Shown: positions 21,034-30,239 of the stretch, in pieces
How the letters are laid out: the number at the start of each line of letters is the position of its first letter
Position numbering within the stretch: the first letter of the stretch is position 1
Assembly (NCBI GenBank): GCA_003427395.1
Contig: BFEA01000146.1
Location: 1,948,632 to 1,987,725, forward strand
DNA: 39,094 bases
DNA from: Chara braunii
Taxonomy: Eukaryota > Streptophyta > Charophyceae > Charales > Characeae
Reading direction: 5' to 3'
Program-made: the position numbers and the translations under genes
Notes under the pieces: generated by a model
What the model was told of the DNA's origin: nothing
Databases searched by the model: none
The model's input: only the letters and a program-made list of their open reading frames with translations

Positions 21034-22140
21034 TGCAAGGACTACGAGCGAGAGCGATAGACAAAAAACCAAGTTGCAAAATCACGAAGTAGTCGAGATA
21101 GTCATATACCAAGCAGAGAGCACAATGCACCAAGATACCATCCAAATAAGATCAATGCAATGAACTCGAGTGCCAATGCGGATGCTCTTTGGTCACACCA
21201 ACACTATCAATGTCGCTCCTACTCTCTGGCGCCCAGTGCCCAGCCTACACTACTCAGCCTTTCTTTCCCCTCTACGTTCATGCGACTGGATCACGTCGAA
21301 GTCGAAGACCAATGTATGTGACGTCAACACCAATGCTGACCACCAGCATGCACCAGGTACATTCTCTCTCCTCCCCTCATAACCCCTTGGTTCCCCTCCA
21401 CATGCACCACCTACCCGAAGACCACCATCGCCATCACCTGCCTTCACCCCTACAGCCTGGCTATGGCTGCTGTGCGCTTGCTGCCTCGGTAGCGCCCCTC
21501 ACCTCAACGCGCGTGCGCGTGTCTGACCAGCAGCGCACATGCAGACACTAGCGCAACAACACGGCAGCGTGTCCGCATTGCCTGCCAAGGCCAGAATGAG
21601 CCTGCCTGGGCGAGACACTTTCCTTAAATTATGGAAAGTGCAGCCCTGTGTCTGGCTGCGTGGGCCTGGCCTGGGAAGTTTCCAGTAGCTTCCAGTCGGT
21701 CCCCAGTGTCTGAGCCCAGGCCCACCTCTGTTGTTACGGGCCTGGGCCCTTTTAAGTTGGGCACCTACAGATAGTCGTCCAACCTCCAAGTGTTTGCCGC
21801 ATTCTCATTGGCTCACAGAGGTTGTGTGATGACAATGCTGCTTTCTCATTCGTCCACGGGGACTGCGTGATGTGTCGGCCTCCCACTATGTGTGCCCAAG
21901 GCGCAACCAATTGGGGCCCTGGGCTCAACTGTGTAGCGCAATTGTTGTTTCTGGAAGGAGCCAACAGAGGCTTACATTGCTTTGTAACAAACTGGCGTCT
22001 GATAACCCACATATGGAAAAATGTTGAAAAGGGGCTTCACGTGGAGATTCAGGTCCGCCTTCACTTAGGGCAGACACAATCCTTGCTGGGGGCCACAACC
22101 CAGCACACTTGCATGTCTGTGAAGGCCCCGTGAGGGCTCA
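21034..22140 (-). mobile_element. LTR of chromovirus, left copy (minus orientation)
   Basis: Read on the minus strand it starts TGAGCCCTCACGGGGCC just after the polypurine tract (22141-22165), 3' to the element's pol stop, and ends about TTGCA. It matches 28022-29041 in reverse complement, including CACGAAGTAG, CCAAGCAGAGAG, GGTCACACCAACAC and GCAGTGGCGC-type blocks. A CCAAT box lies within. No matching target-site duplication was found at its outer edge. Confidence 0.8.
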
Positions 22141-22188
22141 TTCCTCGCATTCCATCCCCCTTAGCCTCAAAAGTCCGTTGAGATGCTT

Positions 22189-22680
22189 CTACGCAGGTGC
22201 TTTCCCCTTTAGTCTTCGTTTGTACTCAACCACGATCTGTGGTGCCATTCTGACAAGTTCCTCTCTTGTGAACCAACAATCTTCCTTTGGATCCGTATGA
22301 TGCCTGAATCAAACCAGGTACTCCCTCATAGGTTTGGATGGTCTTCCCCTGCCCACAGGCTTGGGAACAGGCAAGTCTCTATGTTCCAAAATGTTGTCAG
22401 CATTCACATGGCCATCCATGGTTGGGGGCATCATTGATCTCCTTGATGGGAACTGATTTGTCTCAGCGAAAGGTGCAAGCTTGGAAGCGTGGAATACAGG
22501 GTAAGTGCGTAGATGACCAGGGATTCTTATGACGTATGAGGGTCCATCCAATTCACTACCCACGATATCCAAGACTTCCCAAGGACCAAAATACTGTGGC
22601 ATTAGTTTTCTAGAGATTCTGAATTCCTTATCCAGTTCACTAGCCTTTACCCAGACACATTCCCCTACCTGAAATGTGGA
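22189..22680 (-). pseudogene. Chromovirus pol end: GPY/F region and chromodomain
   Basis: Minus frame contains VGECVWVKASELDKEF, then PQYFGPWEVLDIVGS and GPSYVIRIPGHLRTYPVFHA (the GPY/F module that follows integrase). A linker is followed by REYLV, a TGA at 22309-22311, and FRHHTDPKEDCWFTREEL before the true stop at 22189. The REYLV...ED.W.....L spacing matches a chromodomain, which in this group helps target integration to chromatin. The TGA is what a CGA to TGA change (methyl-CpG decay) would give. Confidence 0.8.
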
Positions 22681-22698
22681 TTGTCATCTGTGTTTGTT

Positions 22699-23403
22699 CT
22701 AAGAGGCAATCATTGCCTCCTGAGATTTCCTGATGTGTTCGACAGCCTGCTGCAACAACTTCTCATACTGGACACCAAACTCTATGGTTCCAGGTATTGC
22801 GGTTGGTTGGTTTTCAGGAAGGAGAAAGTTTAGTGATGATTTAGGCTTCCACCCCAAATGCAGCTCATTCGGGCAGACGCCCGTGGTGCTGTGCACAACA
22901 TTGTTGTACAAACTAGCGATGAGAGGTAACTTTTCATCCCAGTCATCCTGGCTGGGATTAATGTAATGCCTCAGCAAGTGCTGTAGCACACAATTCATCT
23001 TTTCGACTTGGTCGACTTGGTCGTGGGCTTCAGGATGATTCCCCGAAGTCATTTGGAGTTAGCTGCCCATTTGTTAAGCAGCCTTCTTCCACATTTCACT
23101 TGTGAAACAAACATCTCCGTCGCTAACTATAGACTTGAGTAGTCCAAAATCACGCACCCAATTATCCAAGAATAACTTGATGACATGCTCGGTATTCGCG
23201 GTCTCTGGAATGACAATTAGTCTAGCGTACTTAGTGAACCTATGTATATGAAGAAGATGTGCCACTTGCCACTCTTGCTGGTCACGACGGTATCCATGAA
23301 ATCCATGGAGACACTCTACCCCGGACCTGCAGGAATGGGCAAGGGTTTGAGTAACCCAAGCGGTGCTTGAGTACGCGGCTTGTCCCGCTGATAGACTTGA
23401 CAA
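22699..23403 (-). pseudogene. Chromovirus integrase core, fragmented
   Basis: Integrase sense is spread over two or three minus frames. MDFMDT (first Asp region) lies near 23300, RFTKYARLIVIPETAN to SIVSDGDVCF (second Asp) lies at 23240-23110, and HPEAHDQVDQVEKMNCV with LRHYINPSQDDWDEKLPLIA lies at 23040-22900. A 9-bp tandem duplication (CGACTTGGT twice, about 23005-23025) disrupts the region of the catalytic Glu. Two in-frame stops separate it from the downstream module. Integration activity is lost. Confidence 0.75.
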
Positions 23404-24890
23404 GTCTGTACAAACTTCTTCGCATCGTCAAGCATACTAGGCCACCGAAATCCCTGTACTAAGTTAGCACTAGTCTTCTTGTAGCCGAAATGACCTGTCG
23501 CATCGTGATATTCACCTAAAAATAAACTACGTAAAATCTCACTAGACGGTATACATAGTCTTTTTACTCCTGCCTTCTCAAGAAAGAGTAATCCGTCCAC
23601 CAACACAAACTCGTAAGATGTGGCCTTGTCCTGGGCCTCAAGTTTGCGTATGATGTCCACCATGACGGGATCTTCCTTGTAGGCATCCACCAAAGATCGA
23701 GTTACATCATTCGGAAAGCCAAACTCCGTAATCAGCGCACCTAGGTAACCTACCCTACATGACAGCGCGTCAACAACGTTGTTGTATTTTCCCTTCACAT
23801 AATCTAGCTTAAAGTCATATTGATCTATGACTTCAATCCAATGTTTGAGTGCGTCGGAGAGAACAGGCTGTGTCTTGATCCACTTGAGTGTCAGATGGTT
23901 GGTCCTCAAGTAGAAGAACCTACCAATCAGATAATGTCTCCAATGGACGAGGCCTTTGTAAAGGGAAGAGAGCTCCTTCTCATAGGTGGACTTTGCAAAC
24001 TTCTTAGATGACATCTTCTTACTCATGTTCTCGATCGACAACTTCTTCCCTTCCTGTTGAGCCAGCACTGCGCCTATGCCGTATTCGCTTGCGTCAATGG
24101 TCACGACGAATGACCTCTTTGGATCGGGGACCATGAGAATCTCATGTTGCGTGAGAGCATGCGTCAACCATTTGAAGGTTGCCTCATATTGGTCTGTCCA
24201 TTCCCATGGTGTGTCAAGGTGTGTTAGATCAGTCAAAGGGGCGGCCACCGTGTTATATTTCTTCACGAAGTTGCGGTAGTAGCCAACCATCCCTAAGAAA
24301 GATCCAACATCGGTCACAGACTGGGGGCGTGGCTGAATGCTAGCCACGTTTGCATCTTTGGGCCTTATCCCTTCCGTGGATATCTCATGACCCAAGTACA
24401 AGATTTTAGCGTGACCGAACTCGCATTTTTCTAAGTTGATCTTATACTTGGGTTGTCGCAGAAGTGAGAGTGCAGTTTCTACATGCAAGGCATGCTTCCC
24501 AACTGTTCTACTGAAGATAAGAATATCGTCGAGATACACGACGATGAACTTGTCCAAGTAGTCATAAAACACCCTATTCATGGCATTCTGAAATGTACTC
24601 GGCGCATTGCAAAGGCCCCAAGGCGTCACCACAAACTCGTACAGACCGTACCTGGTCTGGAATGCGGTTTTGTGTTGATACTCTGGTCTCATGGCAATTT
24701 GATGGTAGTCGGACTTCAGATCTATCTTAGTGAAGTACTTACATCCCTGCACCCTATCCAAAAGGTCGTCGATGCGGGGTAGAGGCTCTGCGTTCTTAAC
24801 GGTGATGGGATTGAGGCCTCTACAATCAATGCACATCCTCAATGATCCCCCCTTCTTAGGAATGAATAGTATTGGTGAGCCGAAGGGGAA
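23316..24890 (-). pseudogene. Chromovirus reverse transcriptase, RNase H and integrase zinc domain
   Basis: A 508-codon minus frame from 24842, with RT sense extending upstream to about 24885 (FIPKKGGSLRM). RT: FTKIDLKSDYHQI and YLDDILIF (catalytic YLDD intact). RNase H: TIDASEYGIGAVLAQ, YEKEL, and RTNHLTLKW, where an Asp is normally expected in place of Asn; NNVVDALS. Then YHDATGHFGY and CQVYQRDK form the His/Cys zinc-binding module of integrase. It is joined to the protease frame by a one-base shift near 24885. Copies RNA into DNA when whole; here not translatable as one polyprotein. Confidence 0.9.
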
Positions 24891-25648
24891 AAGCTAGACC
24901 GAATCCAACTCTTCTCTCTGAGGTCTTTTAGTTGCCAACGAACCTCGTTCAACACGGTAGGAACCATCCTATAGATTCTCCCTTCCAGTGTCTTGCTACC
25001 GGGGATGATCTCTATGACATGGACAACCTCACTGTCTTCGACTCTTGAAGGCTCCTCAAGCAGATCAGGGTATTTAGCAATGACAAATTCTATCTTTGGG
25101 GGTGATTTAACGACCTCCCCTTTCTTAGAGACAAAGACTAAGTACATACCCTCCTCTTGGTTCTGTTTATAGTAATTGTAAAACGTAGTTGCACACATGC
25201 ACTCATAGAAGTCAACTAACCTTCTAGCTTTGTACTTAGCTAGTTTAACGGTCCTCCCATCAGGCAACACATGCTTGAGCACTTTCCGGTCCTGGTCAAA
25301 CTGGGGCTTGGCAACCTCGAGGTAATACATACCTAACAACATATGGAATGGTAAGTCGTCGCTAATTAGGAACGAAATCTGATGATTAAGTTCCCCACCT
25401 CCATAAGAGAAGGTGCAGACCACGTCCTTGGCGTAGTCCTTAACCAACATGTGTTCTTTGTTGGCTAGAGTAGATGCTACAGGTCTACTCAAGCGCTGCA
25501 CCCGGTCCCCTAGGCGCAATCTCTCAACGCAATTGCGACTTGTGAAGTTCCACGCGGAGCCAATGTCTACGAAGGCGCCACACTTGTGGCCACCTACACC
25601 GACTTCCACAATGAAGTGCTCCCCTTTAGGACCTCTTGACAGTGCCAT
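24839..25648 (-). pseudogene. Chromovirus aspartic protease and RT N-terminus
   Basis: Minus frame of 269 codons. FVDIGSAWNF (about residue 26 on) occupies the place of the active-site D-T/S-G motif but reads DIGS, so Thr/Ser is replaced by Ile. LLGMYYLE matches the downstream I/L-L-G-x hallmark. From residue 195, KYPDLLEEPSR and GRIYRMVP lead into RT, ending WIRSSFSPSAHQ where the frame breaks against the RT ORF. Confidence 0.8.
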
Positions 25649-25675
25649 TCAAGACTCACGAGGCTCCCTTGCCGA

Positions 25676-26332
25676 CTACTCGGTTTCTAAGTCTTCTAAG
25701 GCTTCAAACACATCTAATGAACATAGTGTTGTTTGCTCCAGATGCGTTTGCGGGGTGACTAACGAGTCAATAGCTTCGGTCAACTCATGAAGTGCAGAGG
25801 GTACTTCAACCACTTCAACATGAGTAGAGGCAGCTATAACTTCTACTGGCCAGATGTGCTTACCTGGCTTGAGCTCGTTGAAGCTCCTCCCTGGGCGGAA
25901 GCTCCTCCAAATCCTCCACAGGTGATGCAAGCTCCTTGCAAATATCTTTCCCTCCACACATCTTGTTCCAGGCCCGCCCTCACCCAAGTTGGAATCTTGT
26001 TTGAGTTTTGGGCCTGCCCCTGACTCTTTTGCTGACCGTCGTTGTCGCGGCCAGTTGCCTTTCCTTTTGTTATTTTCGCGAGGTTGCTACCCTTTGCACT
26101 CTCCTCACTGCCTAACTTTGTTTCCTCCACAAGATCAAAAAGATCATCGATCCCGGTTCGATTCCCATCAGAATCAACCATCATCAATTGACTACCCTTC
26201 TTTTTCCATTCTTGTGGGGTCTTCTTCTTCCTACCGTCTGTAGCAGGTTGTTGTGCTCCTCCTAGCTTAGCCTCCAAGCCTAATGCAATGACTTGCTGAT
26301 TTCGACTGCCGAGATTGACTGCGAGGCTGTAC
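25676..26332 (-). pseudogene. Chromovirus gag C-terminal part with degraded zinc knuckle
   Basis: Frames 26334-25843 and 25987-25676. Basic, Gln/Lys-rich sequence (TDGRKKKTPQEWKKK, FDLVEETKLG) ends in CITCGGFGGASAQ. The CxxCxxxG start is that of a CCHC zinc knuckle, but the expected His and final Cys are gone. The frame switch lies within 25843-25987. Continues the gag interrupted by the insertion at 26333-27246. Confidence 0.65.
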
Positions 26333-27246
26333 ACTAACCGGTAGGGTTAGATTCACAATTTTGTTTGGCTGAGGGCTAACCGAGAAACCTGCCTGTAGGG
26401 AAATTCGTGAGGGACAGATCTGCAAATCTGGGAAAATACAGGCCCAGTACTAACCCGAATTCCTACAGCTACCCTAACTGCCTATAGCAGGCCCGGGCTA
26501 CCCCTAGGACAGACAGGCCCTAAGTGGCCTATGCTGCTAGACGGTCCTATAGCCTATATCCGGTAGAGGCCGAGAGGACAAAACAGCAACGGTACCGGTC
26601 GGTCAGTCAGTCCGGTCTAGGTCTAGAGAGTCTATAGATAGGTCAGGCCCATCGATTCGGGACTTTTTGGCAGTTCATTTCTCGCGAAGCAGCGTTGGAG
26701 AAGCCAAGGAAGTTGGTGGCGGTGACGGTCTGCAGGTGGCATCCTGAGACGCACCGTGACAGCAGCCATAGCCGGTCCTCTCTGAGTCTGCCATAACTGG
26801 GGCATCCTCAGCGCACCTACCCCTGGGGGTATCTGCGTATGGCCGGGCTGTATCGAGGCTCTACAGTGTGTGTTCGTGGGTGGTGGCAGCCATAGCTGCC
26901 TGTTCCTTCGTCAGAGTTGTCCATCGGCACTGAAGACTTCATCGCAGGACCTGTTCTTCATCAGGGTGGTTGGCGCTGGCCTCTGGGAGGCCAATCTGAT
27001 GTGGCGCTACTAACTGGGTGTAGGATAGAGAGTGGGGTGTGAGTTCTGAGAGTGGCGAGATACTGGAACAAACTATGTTACGATAATTGTTTGAGTGGTT
27101 CATCATCCGTGTGAATTCCAATTGTGATCTTCGCAGATTCTAATTGTGATTGGTTGTTGGGAGTTGTGTCAGAGAGTGAGAAACACTGTGTGTCTTCTCC
27201 CCATCTGTGCATGATTGTCTTCCGCTGCTCATTTTCACCTGTGTAC
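26333..27246 (+). mobile_element. LTR-like insertion inside gag (probable solo LTR)
   Basis: Gag sense stops around 27330 and resumes at 26332; between them is about 0.9 kb without coding sense. The segment starts TGTACA and ends CCTGTGTACA, fitting TG...CA LTR ends, though I found no clear 5-bp target duplication and the edges may be off by tens of bases. It contains TCTATAG-type TATA candidates (about 26628) and a perfect stem-loop at 26885-26900 with a CATA loop, the same device as in the LTR at 34271-35223. Orientation inferred. Confidence 0.45.
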
Positions 27247-27894
27247 AGTTTGGACTCTGTCTCCTCTCTCCCCTTCTCTTACGCATGTATGGGCATGTGT
27301 GAGATTGTATGTGTGTGAGTGGCGATAAAATTCGTCAGACAACCAAGTTCGTAACACTAAGGCCTTCTTGCTGAAGGAATCAAGAGTATGATATTCGATG
27401 CTTTCCTCACTGACCATTAAGTTCTTGATGTATGTGGGAAGACATCTCAAGAACATGGTCAGCAGTTCCTGTGGATCGTAGCGGACACCAGGAACGACAA
27501 AGAGTTTCTCGACGACATTGGTGAGCTCTTGCGCGGACTTGTACTTTCTAGTATCAAGTCGGGCCAATGCATCAGTGGCCTGCTGGGCCTGCTGAGGGTT
27601 GTGCCATCACGTCTCAATTAACTCCTTAAAACTCTCTAAAGTATGGGTATGTTGCCAGTCATTCATCCGCCTACCGAAACCCTTTGATGCCACTAGTCCA
27701 TCTAGCCATCTCGCTGTCGATCCCTCAAGGTATGAGGCAGCAGTGATCACCTCTTCCTCGCGCAACGTCCTCTTCGCCCTTACCCACACTTGAACCGTTG
27801 TCAACCAAGTGTCAAGTGCCTCATCCTTCTTGTCTCCAGAGAAGGTCTGAGGTGGTTTCAATGGAAAGGCTCCAAAGGAAGATCGTTGGTTCAC
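27247..27894 (-). pseudogene. Chromovirus gag N-terminal part
   Basis: Minus frame: FGAFPLKPPQTFSGDKKDEA, LDTWLTTVQVWVR, EEEVITAASYLEGSTARWLD, a TGA at 27607-27609 (between ELIET and WHNPQQ, same frame on both sides), then KYKSAQELTNVVEKL, LTMFLRCLPTYIKNLM and LVLRTWLSDEFYRHSH. This is the Ty3/gypsy retrotransposon gag (capsid) pattern. The N-terminus is lost: at about 27880-27894 it runs directly into plus-oriented pol tail. Past about 27300 the frame is low-complexity His/Thr. Confidence 0.75.
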
Positions 27895-28021
27895 AAAGGA
27901 GGAGCTTGTTAGAACAGCACCTCAGATTGTGGCAGACTACGAACGAAGACTGAAGGTAAAGGCACCTGCGTAGAAGCATCGCAGCGGACTTCCAAAGCTA
28001 AGGGGGATGGAATGCGAGTAC
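27880..28021 (+). pseudogene. Inverted fragment of chromodomain end plus polypurine tract
   Basis: The plus strand reads PKEDRWFTKEELVRTAPQIV, the same pol C-terminus as at 22330-22189, ending at TAG 27971-27973. It is followed by AAGGGGGATGGAA (polypurine tract) and the LTR start. It is joined head-on to minus-strand gag. See the finding on inverted LTRs. Confidence 0.8.
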
Positions 28022-29041
28022 TGAGCCCTCACGGGGCCTTAACAGACATGCAAGTGTTCTTGGTCGTGGGCCCCCGCAAGCCTTGTGCCTGCCCTAAGTG
28101 AAGGCGGGCCTGAATATCCACAAGAGGCCTATTTTCGACATTTTCCATACATGGGTACACAGACAGTTGCAGCATGCCCGTTGGTTGCAGGGAAACATGA
28201 GCCTCCAGGCTCTTTCCATAAAACAAGGACTGCGCTGTACTGTTGAGCCCAGGGACGGGTGGTTGCACCCTGGGCACATGCAGCGTGAGGCTGACACATC
28301 ACGCAGCGGCCACGGACGAATGAGAAAGCAGCATTGTCAGCACACAATCTCCGCAAGCCAATCAGAATGTGGCCAAGCCTTGGAGCCTGGGAGGCTACCT
28401 ATATGTGCCCAAACGAAAAGGGCCCAGGCCCTTCACTGTAGAGGTGGGCCTGGGCGCAGAGACTGGGGCCCGACTTGAAAGAAGCCAGCCCAGGCAGGGG
28501 CATTCTGGCCTAGGCAGGCAATGTGGACACGCTGCTGCGTTGCTGCGCAAGCGTCTGCATGGGCGCTGCTGGTCGGACGCGCGCACGGGCGCTGAGGTGA
28601 GGGGTGCTGCAAGGGCAGCGGGCGCACAGCAGCCATATACGGGGTGCAGGGGCGCAAGGCAGGTGATGGGGAAGGGGGCGGAGATGAGGGGTGATGACAC
28701 GAGGAGAGAGAACGTACCCAGTGTATGATGGAGATCGACATTGGTGTTGACGTCATGTACATTGGTCTTCGACTTCAGAGTGATCCAGTTGCGAGAACGT
28801 AGATAGGTTAGATAGGCTGAGTAGGATAGGCTGGGCGCTGGGCGCCAGACAGTAAGGGCAACATTGGATACAGTGTTGGTGTGACCAGAGAGTGGCGACA
28901 TTGACATTCGAGTTCATTGTATTGCTCTTATTTGGACGGTATCCTGGTGCATTGCACTCTCTGCTTGGTTCATGACTATCTGAGCTACTTCGTGATTTCA
29001 CAACTTGGATTTCTGTCTATCGCTCATGCTCATATTCCTCA
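28022..29041 (+). mobile_element. LTR of chromovirus, right copy (plus orientation)
   Basis: Starts TGAGCCCTCACGGGGCC and ends ATTCCTCA, so the termini form TGAG...CTCA. It is a reverse-complement match to 21034-22140. CCAATCAG at about 28347 and CTATATG at about 28399 are plausible CCAAT and TATA elements of the LTR promoter. A second inverted-repeat-type block of GCAGCC-rich sequence spans 28550-28640. The short ORFs inside are shadows. Confidence 0.8.
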
Positions 29042-29679
29042 AGAGGTAAACAACTTCTTATTTAAGTAGGAAACGACTAAAAAAGGAGTTCAAAATAGAG
29101 CTTAGTCTACAACACTGCGTGCAAAGATAGGATAGATAGTCTTCAGAGAGATCACTGTCCGAATGGTAATGTAGATTGACAAACTCTACAAGCTCCATTA
29201 ATAATAAAATTCCCTCTGGCCGTCATTATTGGAATGTTGCCGATTAGTATTAGTTCACTTTTCGTTTTTTTCTGATTTTGTATAAGTTATCGGTGCTGGT
29301 ACATATAATTCTGATGAATAAGTTGATGCTTAGGCGCCTTGTGGAGACGACGTTTGACCAAAAAAAAAGGTGACAGGTGTGAGCAATTGCTCGTAGCTCA
29401 AAAGGGGACACTCTTCGACAGACACATGGAAAAAAAGGCCGGAATGCTTGGTCAATTGTCAGTGAGGACACCTCCTTCCTCTACTCGTTTTTCTCTTCGT
29501 TTAGTGAAGCGTTCGTGTGAATTTGTGAAATTAGAGAAAAAAAGAAGGGCTAGTGTGAAACTTTGTTAGAAAATAGGGATAATTCTTGACAGTGACAGTT
29601 GTAATCGCTACGGAAAGAAGGATTCGCTCAAACTGCAGTGTTCCCGTTTGACTCTGCTGTTTCTTTTTCTCTTTTCCAG
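29042..29679. other. No exon recognised; upstream intron or flank of the channel exon
   Basis: AT-rich. It ends in a pyrimidine tract TTTCTTTTTCTCTTTTCCAG that serves as acceptor for the exon at 29680. An ORF at 29339-29569 is Lys-rich without family features. Confidence 0.4.
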
Positions 29680-29910
29680 TTGGCAATATGGGTTCTTCTT
29701 CCTTATTTGGATGCGAAGATAAAGCGGCAGGATAGCCTCGTCGTCAGTTTCAAGACCTATCTGCTGCTAATCATACTTCTGCAGTTTGTGCCGAGGTTGT
29801 TGCGAATCATCCCCCTCATGAGGCGCATGGAAAGAGCAACTGGATTTGTCTTTGAAACTGCCTGGTCGTCCTTCCTCATCAATTTTCTTGTGCTACTCCT
29901 TGCAAGCCAT
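29680..29910 (+). CDS. Exon of a cyclic nucleotide-gated channel (CNGC-like), S3-S5 region
   Basis: A 231-bp, 77-codon exon, phase 0 at both ends: acceptor TTTTCCAG, donor CAT|GTACGT. It encodes two hydrophobic segments around a charged turn: LAIWVLLPYLDA, then TYLLLIILLQFVPRLLRIIPL, then ATGFVFETAW and NFLVLLLASH. Plant CNGCs have LQY(V/I)PR..RI.PL, a T-G-...-ETAW motif and ...LASHV at the S4-S5 and S5 positions, so the match is specific. In plants these channels pass Ca2+ and other cations across membranes under cyclic-nucleotide and calmodulin control. No other exon was found in the window. The exon is undamaged, so it may belong to a live gene with very large introns, or be a stranded fragment. 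Confidence 0.7.
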
Positions 29911-30038
29911 GTACGTTCCCTCCCCCTCCGGCCCTTCCCTATGCAAACTATCCTCGTGATGGTCCATGCAAGCATCCCTCTTCTCTGTCCCTTCCTTGTC
30001 TGGTTTCATGCCATCCGCCACTTTCTTTCATTCTTTCT

Positions 30039-30104
30039 TTTTCTCGTTATGCGAGTGTGTTTTTCTTGTTATGCGAGTGTGTTTTTCTCGTTATGCGAGT
30101 GTGT
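30039..30104. repeat. 22-bp tandem repeat, three units
   Basis: Unit TTTTCTCGTTATGCGAGTGTGT (22 bp), three nearly identical copies, in the putative intron after the channel exon. Each unit contains CTCG-TTATG-CGAG, a 4-bp stem; the middle unit has CTTG, weakening it. Confidence 0.85.
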
Positions 30105-30239
30105 TTGGGGGAACGAAACTTCCGTGGTAGTGTCACAGCATGTTTGCGTTGGATAGTGCGCTTTCATGAAACCTTAAAAAGACTCATCTCCCGGCCCTCA
30201 ACAAAGCAAGAAAAGGCAGCATTCACAGACCAGGCATGG

